A stretch of DNA of 64,000 nt. It comes from Mactromeris polynyma (Eukaryota > Mollusca > Bivalvia > Venerida > Mactridae). A program made the position numbers and the translations under genes. The notes beneath the pieces are model-generated. The model did no database searches. It saw only the letters and a list, made by a program, of their open reading frames with translations, and was not told where the DNA came from. Every line of letters starts with the position of its first letter. The stretch's first letter is position 1. The stretch is taken from NCBI GenBank assembly GCA_032209605.1, contig JASFXZ010000016.1:15562001-15626000 (forward strand). The letters are read 5' to 3'. Below are positions 12,015-24,400 of this stretch, one piece after another.

Positions 12015-13274
12015 TTAACTATACTTGAACTGTTTGATCACATTGTTGAACTTTGGATCATCTATACCGCTACTGATATATAGAGCTTTCCTACCAGGAC
12101 AGAAAGACATCGCAGCAGGTGCCATTAATCCATCTTGTGAAGCAAGTATCACAATAGCCTCACTTAAATCCTCGGCCATCTTATATATTATATTGTGAAT
12201 ATGGTTACACAGGTAGATGGAACCAAATGGAGTGAAAGTGATATCGTCTGGTTGATCAAGTCCTTCATCCTTGTACACAGCTAACATTGTACCATTCATA
12301 TCCATACATAGAACGACGTTGTTCTTCCAGTCAGACACATATATCTTACTCTCATCAGGATGCACGGCAATATAACGTGGCGTTGTACAATGTTCTAGAA
12401 ACTGAGAGTCTGGTTTCATGGTTTTCTTCACTCCACCTGACAGACTTAAGATCTGGAATTTCACTGGTTTTGTATATGATACGTACAGTTTGTCATTACA
12501 ATATTCAACAGCCAAACACTTACCACTCAGTTTGAATGATCTTTTCACAGAAAGTCCTCCAGTAGTCGTTAGTATCCTGATCTGTTTTTCAACGCAGAAT
12601 GTGACCGCCACTTCTCTGTTAGGTATAACTGTTATACTATTTGGCGTGTTGTCAAATGTCATGACAGCGGTCATCACGGCATTGTCAATGTCAATCATCT
12701 TCATTGATTTGTTGTCTTGGTCAATGATCACAAGTTTTTTGTCGGAGATTGCAGTCATTCCTGTAATATAACAATCATTCCTTTCGTTAGGATATTTAAT
12801 GTTAATGTCCCGGTTAAAGTGATACTCATCTTGGAACTGAGTGTCATCAGCGTCCGATCCTTGTTGGATATTCATAGAAGCAATGGAAGTTGACACGGCT
12901 GTTGTAGATATTGTAGGCATTGTATATTGGTCCATTAGAGTGTGATCTTTTGTTGCTTTGATTCTAGAGTGTGTACGGTAACATAACTGACAATAATATT
13001 CTTTACATTCCGAGCAATATCCTACTGCCAGCACGTAATCACCTGCCGCGCTGCACGGGTCACAGTCAATTTCACATGTAGAACTGTTGTAAACAGATGC
13101 GGTAGCACCTGTCTGGTCTTTCTGTCTCACTGACGCTTCAGCAGAACTCAAGTAAACTGAAGAGGTGGTACCAGGAACTGCTGGTTCCCGGTCTGAAGCT
13201 GAAAATCTCGATTCTACAAGATTCCTGCTGTTGTTGTTTTTCGGAGTAGTCGTATTGGGCTTCTTAGCATCCAT
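12015..13274 (-). CDS. B-box zinc-finger / six-bladed propeller protein, paralogue 2 (TRIM-like)
   Basis: Intact, 419 residues from MDAKKPNTTT (codon 13272-13274), the same length as paralogues 1 and 3. The B-box cysteines and histidines match paralogue 1 position for position, apart from changes between ligands (for example QLCYR for QSCYR). All six propeller blades are present and end in FKYS. Compared with paralogue 1, the changes concentrate before and after the Pro of each blade start and in the loop after the YVSD-type strand. The bottom-side turns (VHPDESK, TPFGS, MNGT) are unchanged. The conserved 5' UTR acceptor sits at 13353-13355, and a candidate poly(A) signal at 11686-11691 (minus strand). 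Cellular role unknown; TRIM-like recognition or regulatory function is inferred from the domains. Confidence 0.88.
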   Translation of the reverse strand: MDAKKPNTTTPKNNNSRNLVESRFSASDREPAVPGTTSSVYLSSAEASVRQKDQTGATASVYNSSTCEIDCDPCSAAGDYVLAVGYCSECKEYYCQLCYRTHSRIKATKDHTLMDQYTMPTISTTAVSTSIASMNIQQGSDADDTQFQDEYHFNRDINIKYPNERNDCYITGMTAISDKKLVIIDQDNKSMKMIDIDNAVMTAVMTFDNTPNSITVIPNREVAVTFCVEKQIRILTTTGGLSVKRSFKLSGKCLAVEYCNDKLYVSYTKPVKFQILSLSGGVKKTMKPDSQFLEHCTTPRYIAVHPDESKIYVSDWKNNVVLCMDMNGTMLAVYKDEGLDQPDDITFTPFGSIYLCNHIHNIIYKMAEDLSEAIVILASQDGLMAPAAMSFCPGRKALYISSGIDDPKFNNVIKQFKYS

Positions 13275-13394
13275 TTTTAAGTATATTCTTACAATCAAAG
13301 AAAAAAAAGAATACGAGGTTTCTTATTCGCTTGTGTACCTCTCAGTGTGAATCTGAAACATATAAAATACATGTAATAAACATTGTTGTCACAT

Positions 13395-13500
13395 TGTCTG
13401 TTTAGATCATGACTGAGCTCTGAAAACAGTCTATACAGTACAGAAACATGCACAAGGAAGAAAACAACGACTAAATATATGCTACTTTTATTTCTCATCT
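13395..13500. repeat. Segment inverted relative to unit A (5070-5170)
   Basis: The reverse complement of this stretch matches 5070-5170. Landmarks in the unit-A direction are GATGAGAAATAAAAGTAGCA, ATATATTTAGTCGTT and AGAGCTCAGTCATGATCTAA. It sits just upstream of gene 2, whereas the unit-A copy is about 1.6 kb upstream of gene 1. This marks an inversion or deletion breakpoint between the units. Confidence 0.8.
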
Positions 13501-16127
13501 GTAGGTTCGACCGTAAGTTGGTTATTTACAATAACATACATTTACTACTCTCTATACCATTCGTTGTTGTTTAATGCGCAAAATATATGTACATGCATGT
13601 TCATGTTTCAAGTGGTGTAACATTACAAAAGCAAACATGTCAATCTCCAGTGCATGAATAATTTAACGCGCATACAACTAAATGATTTCGTTTTTATTAA
13701 AGTTAAGGTATTTGTATAAGCTATCTGAATAACATCTAAGTAGTTTTGTTTCAAATTCAAATATCTGTTTCAGAAACATAATATGCCTTAATATAACAAT
13801 TAGTGACAAAAACATGCATCATATGTGCACGCAACCAACGATCAAAGATTTGCAATCTCATTGCTTAATTTTCAAATAACACCGACCATCTGTTCAGACG
13901 ATATGATATACCTTTAAGAATTATTTATTTATTGCGATTTGAAGATATTTTCCTTCTTTAGTTCTATAGGAAGTTGGTCGGACCACAGTGACGCGAAAGT
14001 TGGGTATGGGTCTTTGTTTTCATTGCGATTCAAACACGATGTTTACTAACGTTACATGAATATATTTGTTTGTACCACAGGGTTAAAGGGAAATACCCAT
14101 GTTTATTGTCCTTGTGGTGATGATGACTGGTGTAAGTCGGAGTATGCCTAGGTCGCATTAGAAATTAACATGTCCGATTAGCATGCATGCAATCTCACTA
14201 TTAAACCTTCATAAATGGAGATATCAAACGGAAACTTAAACCTGGGAACAATATATACATGTATATATTAGTCCCAGCTTAAACGTTGAAACTATATTAG
14301 CCATACCGGATACATAATCTATGTGACTGCTTATCTTAATGTTTTTTTCTTCAAATTGCCAACTTTCTGGTCAGTAGTGATTGCTAAAAACAGTAACTGA
14401 CATATTGTGAATGTTCTTATAATGTTATTATAATCACGAACATATAAACCAGGGTTAGGGTTATCACTGATGCACAAGATATACCGACTTGTATAGTTAT
14501 TCAACAAAATAAGTAATGGAAAAAATACTGGTAACATGATATAGAAATACAATAATTATTATGATCTACACAGGGCAAGCAAATCCACAGTTCAGCTATC
14601 TGCAGCCCCAGGCATTTGTTATCCATTACTCAATGCTTGTCAATTACTTGTTGTTTGTAGTAAATTTTGTTTTATTTGTTATCATCTAGTTGTTTTGTCG
14701 TTACAAATCATGAAACCCTATCGCTATTAGTGAATAGCTATAAATACACATGCGATTCAATGTTTTTAATCAATGATATTCGAGCGATTAGTATAAGTCG
14801 TGTCAATACAACTATATATAATATTGTAATGAAAAAACACACATGCCCCCCCCCCCCCCGCCCCGATGGTCTAGAACTCGGACCCAAAACTAAAAACCTT
14901 ACTTAGCACTGTAAGACGCAGACTCTCTACCATCTGAGCTATCGCGGCTGTAATTTTAATGAAATCAATATCACAATAAATACTTTTGCTTGTTATTTGT
15001 AAATATTGCATAACGTCACTCTCAACTTATCGTGGAATACCTATATCTTCATGGGCGACTGCTCTATATATGCAATGAAGGAAGTTTAACTGTAGCCAAT
15101 ACAGAAAAAAACAACATTTTTACAGATATATGAGACAGAGAATAAGTAGCTAAAACAGTAAATAACTACGACTGAAATTGAAAGAAATCATACCAACCAA
15201 TATATCCGATGAGTGTTTATGGAACTATTCAATCACACGTTAAGCATTGTAACAATGTTCAACTTGTCCAACTTCACCTTGATACGATTTTGACTAATCA
15301 CGTGATGTCGATGTATTAAATCCTAACTTCTGTTTAGCCTGGTTACCTGACCTTACGTATGCCTGTGTGCAGAGTACGCTAGGTACCAGAATAAATTCTG
15401 CTCGGTCTTAAGCGTGAAAATGTGCATAATGTAAAAAAACATACTTTCCACGAAAATACAATTGAGTTACATTTTTGTATAATGTGGTGTGCATAAACAA
15501 GGAAGTTTTAAACGTTATTCAATCGTTCATTGTGAATCTCTAGTTACTGATTTTAACGAAAACAAATATGTACGTGGCGATAGAGAGATAAATATGTATT
15601 GACAATGTAACCTAGGTATATCCATCATGTATACAATATACTAGTTTGTATTTTAAAGATTTGTATTGACCTGTCAAAATGTGCATATCTCCATAGACAA
15701 TCTACACGATCAAAAAGTAATCGGATAACATATTGATGATATCATAATTAAACAAAATGTTAAGTAAGATGTGAAATGCTGCTAATATTCATGACTAGCT
15801 TGACTTCTTTCCAACATGAATATTATTTTTCAAATGCACTCAAGGGATACAACTCTAGTGTATTGGTACCATTCTAAATTACTCGCATCAGTTACTTCCC
15901 TTAGGGTTTATCAGTAGGCTGTACTCGAATAAAAAATTGACTTCTCATAAGTTCACTCTTTTTAATTTATATGTTTTTGTTTCAAGAGTAACAATATGTA
16001 GTACTAAAACTACTACTTAATGAGTAAAATATAAAACAGGACAATCGTAGGCTTTAATAAATAATGACCCACTTCGGACACAAAACCAAATAACATTTAG
16101 GCGGCCTAACTGAATTCGCCGGACATA
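13501..16127. other. Non-coding upstream flank of paralogue 2
   Basis: No coding exon supported. 15160-15720 and 15830-16127 match unit A. 13501-15150 is largely unique to unit B and holds a C-run near 14847-14860 and a tRNA-like sequence. Confidence 0.55.
14861..14950 (-). other. tRNA-like sequence (pseudo-tRNA or SINE head)
   Basis: The minus strand reads GCCGCGA, then TAGCTCAGATGGTAGAGAG (A-box-like), and ends in a GGTCCGAGTTCTAG B-box-like arm followed by TCGGGGC. The outer seven bases pair at six of seven positions. The T loop is too long and the middle is irregular, so I do not call a functional tRNA. It abuts a poly-C tract. Confidence 0.45.
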
Positions 16128-16129
16128 CA

Positions 16130-16470
16130 ATAGAGATAATACGTAGCTACAGGGAACGCCATATACATAAGACAGTGCCTCCCCACGCAGACCTCCGGGA
16201 AAACAACAATCCACAAAATAGAAGGCACTTAAGGAACTTAAAGGGTACATATGTTAAGGAAAAAAGGTATCAAGGAATGGCCTGGCAGACCATAAGGAAT
16301 AACTAGGAGAATCAAAGTGGATAGTGAAGGAGGGGGGATTAATCGATGAAAAAAGAACACAGGACATGTCAAGACAGCTGACAGCAATAGGCCGAAACTA
16401 GGCAGGAAATAACCTGAACACTATATAAAGTGATAGAATTGCACAGGGGAAAGGAAAATACAAAACACAT
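16130..16470 (-). repeat. DR1 dispersed repeat, near full length
   Basis: Minus-strand copy. It begins GCTACAGGGAACGCCATAT (the complement of the GGCGTTCCCTGTAGC end), includes CCTCCGGGAAAACAACAATCC, the GGCCTGGCAGACCA segment and a GATTAATCGATG / GGACATGTCAAGACAGCTG stretch, and ends near GCACAGGGGAAAGG. The family also occurs at 37758-38098, 50610-50940, 52028-52365, 57606-57940 and as fragments. Class unknown: no ORF and no clear inverted ends. Confidence 0.8.
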
Positions 16471-16667
16471 TCATAACACAAACAGAAATAATAACCATAC
16501 AGCGAATTACAGCCTTGGAACTGTCAGTAAAAACACTGGGGGTTTAAATCGATTTAACAGCCAGCTAACCTCACACTTCATCGATATATGGTCATTGATG
16601 TCCAACATGAATTGACTGAGTAGGAGATGTGGGAGGAGAATGTCTTGGAAAATTATTTTTACAGAAA

Positions 16668-16848
16668 TACAGTAAAACCTCTCTTAAAGACCACATCAAT
16701 ATTAAACACTTCTTAAAATTTAGAACTTAGTTTGTAGTCCATTTTCACTAGTTTGCTCTTTATGTAGTTTCAATGTTAAGAGCACCGCGATAAGAAGACC
16801 AGTTTCGAATGATCCTAACGGTGGTCTAATTGTTGAGGTTTTACTGAA
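16668..16848 (+). mobile_element. MITE-A copy (unit B)
   Basis: Starts TACAGTAAAACCTCTCTTAAAG, has TTTGCTCTTTATGTAG inside and ends GTTGAGGTTTTACTGAA. Equivalent to 7256-7436. Confidence 0.85.
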
Positions 16849-16994
16849 TGATCAAGTAATTCATCATTCATTATAGAAGTGAAACATTGTATAGCAGGCA
16901 ATGCCATATTCTCACATTTAGGGCTTTGTGATTAACGCCGCGTTCAATAATTATATCTTGACCTAGACAGTTGTCATGGAATTTTACATGAACA

Positions 16995-19822
16995 AATTGG
17001 ACGCAAAACAATACAGCACATACAAGGAGGTACACACAGACCAGGAGGTACACACTGGAGGGACACAGAGCAATACCTGAATACCAGGAGGTACACACTG
17101 GAAGGGACACAAAGCAATACCACATATACCAGGAGGTACACACTTGAAGGGACACAAAACAATACCACACAGACCAGGAGGTACACACAAGGAGGGACAT
17201 AAACCAATACCACACATACCAGGAGGTATACACTGGAAGGGACACAAAACAATACCACACAGACCAGGAGGTACACACAAGGAGGGACACAAACCCATAC
17301 CACACATACCAGGAGGTATACACTGGAAGGGACACAAAACAATACCACACATACCAGGAGGTATACACTGGAAGGGACACAAAACAATACCACACATACC
17401 AGGAAGTACACACAAGGAGGGACACAAACCAATACCACACATACCAGGAGGTACACACTGGAAGGGACAAAAAACAATACCACACATACCAGGAGGTATA
17501 CACTGGAAGGGACACAAAACAATACCACACACCAGGAGGTATACACTGGAAGGGACACAAAACAATACCACATACCGGGAGGTATACACTGGAAGGGACA
17601 CAAAACAATACCACACACCAGGAGGTACACACTGGAAGGGACACAAAACAATACCACACACCAGGAGGTGTACACTAGAAGGGACACAAAACAATACCAC
17701 ACACCAGGAAGTATACACTGGAAGGGACACAAAACAATACCACACACCAACAGGTATACACTAGAAGGGACACAAAACAATACCACACATACCAGGAAGT
17801 ACACACAAGGAGGGACACAAACCAATACAACACATACCAGGATGTACACACAAGGAGGGACACAAACCAATACAACACATACCAGGAGGTACAAACGTGG
17901 AGGGACACAAAACCATACAACACAGATGAGGAGGTACAATTTGGAATGGACACAAAACAATACCACATAGACCAGGAGGTACACAGTGGAAGGGACACAA
18001 AACAATACCACACAGACCAGGAGGTACACAGTGGAAGGGACACAAAACAATACAATACAGATGAGGAGGTACACATTGGAAGGACACAAAACAATACAGC
18101 ACATACCAGGAGGTACACAGTGAGAGGGGCACACAACAATACAGCACATACCAGGAGGTACACACTGGGAGGGTCACAAAACAATACCACACATACCAGG
18201 TGGTACACAGTGAGAGGGGCACACAACAATACAGCACATACCAGGAGATACACAGTCAGAGGGGCACACAACAATACCACACAGACCAGGAGGTACACAC
18301 TGGAAGGGACACAAAACAATACCTGAATACCAGGAGGTACACACTGGAAGGGACACAAAACAATACCACACATACCAAGAGGTATACACTGGGAGGGACA
18401 CAAAACAATACCACACATACCAGGAGGTATACACTGGGAGGGACACAAAACAATACCACACATACCAGGAGGTACACACTGGGAGGGTCACAAAACAATA
18501 CCACACATACCAGGAGGTATACACAGGGAGGGACACAAAGCAATACCACACAGACCAGGAGGTACACACTGGGAGGGACACAAAACAATACCACACAGAC
18601 AAGGAGGTACACTCTGGGAGGGACACAAAACAATACCACACATACCAGGAGGTACACACTGGGAGGGACACAAAACAATACCACAAATACCAGGAGGTAC
18701 ACACTGGGAGGGACACAAAACAATACCACACATACCAGGAGGTATACACAGGGAGGGACACAAAACAATACCACACATACCAGGACGTACACACTGGGAG
18801 GGACACAAAACAATACCACACAGACCAGGAGGTACACATTGGGAGGGACACAAAACAATACCACACAGACCAGCAGGTACACACTGGGAGGGACACAAAA
18901 CAATACCACACAGACCAGGAGGTACACTCTGGGAAGGACACAAAACAATACCACACAGACCAGGAGGTACACACTGGGAGGGACACAAAACAATACCACA
19001 CAGACCAGGAGGTACACTCTGGGAGGGACACAAAACAATACCACACAGACCAGGAGGTACACTCTGGGAGTGACACAAAACAATACCACACAGACCAGGA
19101 GGTATACACTGGGAGGGACACAAAACAATACCACACAGACCAGGAGGTATACACTGGGAGGGACACAAAACAATACCACACAGACCAGGAGGTACACTCA
19201 GGGAGGGACACAAAACAATACCACACAGACCAGGAGGTACACACTGGGAGGGACACAAGACAATACCACACATACCAGGAGGTATACACTGGGAGGGACA
19301 CAAGACAATACCACACAGACCAGGAGGTACACACTGGGAGGGACACAAAACAATACCACACAGACCAGGAGGTACACACTGGGAGGGACACAAAACAATA
19401 CCACACATACAAGGAGGCACACACAGGGAGGAGACACAAAACAATACCACACATACCAGGATGCACACACAGGGAGGGACACAAAAAAATACCACACATA
19501 CCAGGAGGCACACACAGGGAGGGACACAAAACAATACCACACATACCAGGAGGCACACACAGGGAGGGACACAAAACAATACCACACATACCAGGAGGTA
19601 TACACAGGGAGGGACACAAAACAATACCACACAGACCAGGAGGTACACACAGGGAGGGACACAAAACAATACCACACATACCAGGAGGCACACACAGGGA
19701 GGGACACAAAACAATACCACACAGACCAGGAGGTACACTCTGGGAGGGACACAAAACATTACAAAACGGACCTGGAGGTACACACAGAAAGGGACATAAA
19801 ACAGTACAACACGGACCAGGTA
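16995..19822. repeat. 45-bp minisatellite, array 3 (about 63 copies)
   Basis: About 2.8 kb of the unit marked by CAGGAGGTACACACTGGGAG and GGACACAAAACAATACCACA. Left (about 17100-18330) it is irregular, with 41-45-bp units and GAAGGGACA variants. From about 18390 it is highly regular at 45 bp. The longest ORFs (587 residues on plus, 556 on minus) are by-products of a stop-free unit whose length is a multiple of three. The array ends 1.5 kb upstream of the GH65 start codon. Confidence 0.95.
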
Positions 19823-19829
19823 CATCGGA

Positions 19830-21245
19830 TGAATCTTTATTCATCCAAGAAAATTAAGAAAAACAATGATAGACTCTATATCAACTTTCACTCAATGATT
19901 TTACATTGTGTTATTACATTGTACATAATTTTAAGCCTTATTTCTATGTTTTCCCACAGTTAAGCGCCTATTTGTTACATTTCATCTGTCCATTGCAATG
20001 TTGTGTTATTTACTTGTCTTGCAAAAAAGAATGTGAGAAAATAAGTTGTTTACGCAGTTTGCAAAACTCGGTTAGGGCTAAAACTCATCTTTGATTATCT
20101 TGTATACCGGATGGGAAACAGTCTCATTTTGCCCGCATTCCAGTGTTAGTATGTGTGAGACATGAAAACGTCGCGATGTAATTATGTACGTTGGCTCACG
20201 TGTTAACACTTGGGTAATATGACTTGAATTTACATGAAGTTTGGAACTATTATCCTTCATCCTGGTGAGTTATTGCTTATTAATAGTGTTAATATTAATT
20301 TTATTAACTTATGTATCAATTTAATATCCTGTCTAGTAAAGGCGAAATTTAAATAAATCATAGAATCAGAGTTAATTACGTTACAAATGAAATGATGAGT
20401 ATAATTATATATAAATGCTTTAGCAGTTTATGAAGTTATTAGAACTTATGAAGACAGGCGATTGGCCAGGGTTCAGTCGCCTATATATATATAGTTTCCA
20501 CACTTATAATATGTACTCCCTTGTTCTAAATAGTCAGCCATATTGATCAGAACTTTCCTTCAATTTAATACATTTGAATATAATTTAAACGATGATAAAA
20601 TAATCAGATATGTAACATCAACCATAACTTATTTATTACGCTCATGTGAGCAGACGGCTCAGAAAGTTGAATACAAAGTGGTTGTCATATTAAGCAAATT
20701 ATTTTGGTATTTTCTCTCTTATCACACATTTGGGAATTACCTCTATAAGTCCTTATTAGTTTTGCCTTTCAAGATGGCTGAAGACTCTGAACAAGGGAGG
20801 TTAATATTGTAGATGTGGGAACTATCTATCGATACGCAGACGGCCTGCCTTTTTGATATTGAGTGGATAATAACTGGTCAAACCCGACCGGGACGTGATA
20901 GTTTAAGGCATACTCGAGTTATTAATAATTATGTAAACTGGGCCAACTATATATTTCGCTGATGTTGATATAATTAACAGAAAGTAGGATATTAAACTCA
21001 TGGCTTTCTGCTAAGAAACTTTGTAGTCACTGAAGAAATGTAGGCATAAACTGTTAAATGAGACTGATACCCAATTTCATTCGATCTTCACAATCAGAAT
21101 TTTTTTTTTGTAAAATGAAATGAAAAATGATTGAACCTACCATACAGTTATCTGAGAAGAAAAAAAAGAAATATTCCGCGTGAAAACACGTATCAAGATA
21201 ATTTTGATGAAATGATATCCAATTTCATTCGATCTTCGTTATGAG
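19830..21245 (+). repeat. Duplicated 5' flank of the GH65 gene
   Basis: Matches 8580-9880 over its length, including the embedded MITE-B. It ends about 100 bp before the first coding exon of the GH65 gene, so the putative promoter region of that gene has a second copy 11 kb upstream. A short direct repeat (AATTTCATTCGATCTTC followed by TTTTGTAAAATGAAATG) occurs at about 21073 and 21222. No TATA-type element is clear enough to call. Confidence 0.75.
20493..20823 (+). mobile_element. MITE-B copy 2
   Basis: Inverted ends AGTTTCCACACTTATAATAT / ATATTGTAGATGTGGGAACT. Same position as the unit-A copy, so inserted before the duplication. Confidence 0.85.
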
Positions 21246-21340
21246 AACGATGTTTTTGTAAAATGAAATGCATCTGAAAAAGAGAAAAAAGAAATATGCC
21301 GCTTTAATTCAAATTCCTCTTTGGTTTGCAGTCTGACAAA

Positions 21341-21459
21341 ATGCAGACGGTCACGTGGTCACAAAGAATCACTACTGCTGTCTTTCTTATTGTGGTAAAG
21401 CTTACCCATCAAGCTTGTGATGCATTAAATACCGAGGATTACATAATAGAATCAGACAC
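21341..21459 (+). CDS. PGGHG: GH65 gene exon 1: signal peptide
   Basis: Codes residues 1-40. A hydrophobic core (AVFLIVV) follows a basic residue, with likely cleavage after QACDA. The donor is GTAAGT at 21460. It ends two bases into codon 40. Confidence 0.88.
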
Positions 21460-24400
21460 GTAAGTTTATCCTTTTCAGTACGCTCAGGTGGGGGAGACCA
21501 CGTTGTTTGTGACGTCATTCTGTTGTGACGTTTCTATGCGAATATTTCTCGAAGCGTTTGAAAAAACGGAAGCACACTGCTGCATGCCGACTTGAGTTTA
21601 TAGATCTAGAATATCGTAAAATTCTGTAGAAATACAAATAAATGTTGCTTCGACTTGAAGTTTTGAATTGCTTTATACCCGTCTACAAGTTTATAAATCA
21701 ACTTCTGCCTGGTCGTTTGTTTCTTCCATCGTTTCAGTTGAAATTCGTAAATACTTTCTACACGTCTACAAGTTTGTATATTAACTTCTCCCCCAACCAC
21801 CCCCCCCCCTTCCGCTAATGAAGACGACCTCCTCGATTACATTATCTAGACCTAATTCATCTATATTTGATGTACGAATTGATTTATACTTATTTGATCT
21901 ATTATAGATTACCGGAAGTCAGATTTCGTCCACCAATCGGGAACGGTCACGTGGCTACAAACGTCCAATCAGATACGGTGTACATGAACGGGCTCTACAA
22001 CGGACGTGAAGATCGCAGCAGTCGCGCTAGGTTACCAGCGCACGTGTCAATAGACATAGCTTCAACCAAACAGCTTCCGTTTCAAAGACAATATGTCCTG
22101 GATATGTTTAATGGTAATGTACTCTCAATGCGTCAATGTGATAGTTTTATTCCTAATATTTACACACATTTTATTCACAAAAATATATATAAAATATACG
22201 TGTACAATTATTTTTACAAACATTTAACTTTCTCCAAAAATGTCCATCCATATTGTACCGACCATTCAACTGTTTCCACCGCAAATGTTGACGTTTTACT
22301 GAGAAATAAAAAATACATTTTCTAATAAGCCAAATATGTGTATTTATGATGTCTACATGAAAGAGAGATTAAGTTATTAAAGGGAACGCCGCAGACATAA
22401 GACAATGCCTCCATACACTGACTTGAGGGAAACTACAATACACAAAACATTCAGGGATTGAGGAGATACAAGGTTAAACTTCTATTTATAGAAGGGGAGA
22501 GAACTTGTGACAATCCCTGTGTGTCTCACCTATTTACTGGGACAACTTTTTGTGATTTATAATACACCTTTGTCATATCGTTTTATGGTAAATAAACATT
22601 TAACTTCCTCCAAAAATGTCGATCAATATTTTAGCGACCATCCAACTGTTTCCATCGCAATTTTGCGTTTTTAATGAGAAATAAAAAAAATACATTGTCT
22701 AATAAGTCAAATATGTGACACCATGTAAATAGCCAAGTGGTAACCATTATGTAACTAGCTAAAAACTCACAAACCGGACATGGACGAATACCGGGATTCG
22801 AATTTTGAACAACCGCTCTTAATGCGGATGTTTTTACCACCCGGCTGCGGGAAACGGTCTGTATACGTAATGTAGAGACATATATAGATATACGCATGTT
22901 TGGTGAACGATGTTTAATATTTGCTTACGTTTTCGTTTTTGACCTTGTGTTGAGAAGCATTGTGTTATAAATGTATGTGGCGTTCCCTGTAGCAATTTAT
23001 TCTCTCTTTTATACAGGACTCTTTATACAGAAAATGCAGTCAGCTTCGGTAAATGTCGAAATTACCTACTTCGCTCACCGTACATCGACACGTCTGCTGG
23101 TCACGCGGATAACGGTAACAAGAAATAATGAGGTCACTGGTGACGTCACACTCAACATAACGTCATACCAGGGCGGCGATTCGAAGGATTTTATATGGCA
23201 ACTTCCACAAAATGTCACTGTTCAGGGCCAAAAATCCAGGTATCCAAGAAATATTCGATTTCATTTTTTAATAACAATAATTTTTCGATTTAACATATTT
23301 CGAACAAAACTTCAGATATAAAATGAACGTGGTTGAAATTAATATTTTCATGACCGTCAAAATCGGTCTTTTCTGAGTTTCACACTTTTACTTAGTTTGT
23401 TTACTTTCAAGGTATCTAACCGGAACAATCACTGAGCCGGAAGTGGACAGTCTGCCTCCAACATCAATTCACGTATACCATACAGTTTTACCAAGAACGA
23501 TAATTCTTCTAGCTGAACAATCTAAATTAACAGAAACGTTTGTAGCTTCATACAGTATGCAACAGGAAGACGCTCTATACAGTTACAAAGCAGCACTGAG
23601 TGACGTAGAAAATGACGCCATCGTCCAATCTCATAAACAGGTGAGTAACGCAATCGGTAGACGCCGATTTCACAAAAACAAGTTTCTTAGTCTACGTCAT
23701 TATTAGTGCAATCACATCGCGCATGCATTGTTTTACAAATAATATTTGTATATACTTTTATTTCCTCCATATATGAAGAGCGGAAAAAGATATCATTGTA
23801 TACAGTATAGTGATGAAGACAAAACAAACAGGAAAGCAATTAGCAAAACGACAACATGCATAATTATGTACAAATATTAACTAATCACATCAACAATATT
23901 CATTGTCAGAAAGAACAGTATTAAATCAGATGTGCTAACAAGCTACCATGTCCAGGAATATTTAGATGTTTACAACAGACAACTAGATGATTTTTTTCAA
24001 TTTAACAATATGCAATGCAATGGATAAAATAATATATTATGGCATTACAGTACATATCCCAAAAATATCTTTCCGAAAACTAAAACAAAGACAAAATGCG
24101 AAATACATTATAACTTTTATCTAAGACATATAGTGAGACTATAGCATCATGCAGAACACTATTAATATCTTGGAGAACTCAAGATAAGTTCAGTGAAATA
24201 CATTAATTTAACTTAATAATATTCTAGATGACAACATTGCATAATGTCTAGTAGATAAACATGTAATTTATATATACATAAAAAGAAAAAAAAACATGAT
24301 CATCGGCATCTGAACATATTCGATGAAAACGCTAAACACAATCACCACATTAAAGAATATACGGATGTGCTGGAATACTATAACAGAAATACAAGTTGTG

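Noticed and set aside
14861..14950. Functional tRNA gene
   Set aside because: The acceptor arm almost pairs, but the T loop and anticodon arm are irregular; better a pseudo-tRNA or SINE head.
18200..19963. 587-residue ORF (and 556-, 445-, 391-residue ORFs) in the 45-bp arrays
   Set aside because: Open in several frames on both strands because the unit is a multiple of three and lacks stops; no consistent start, no signal or domain, and array length differs widely between units.
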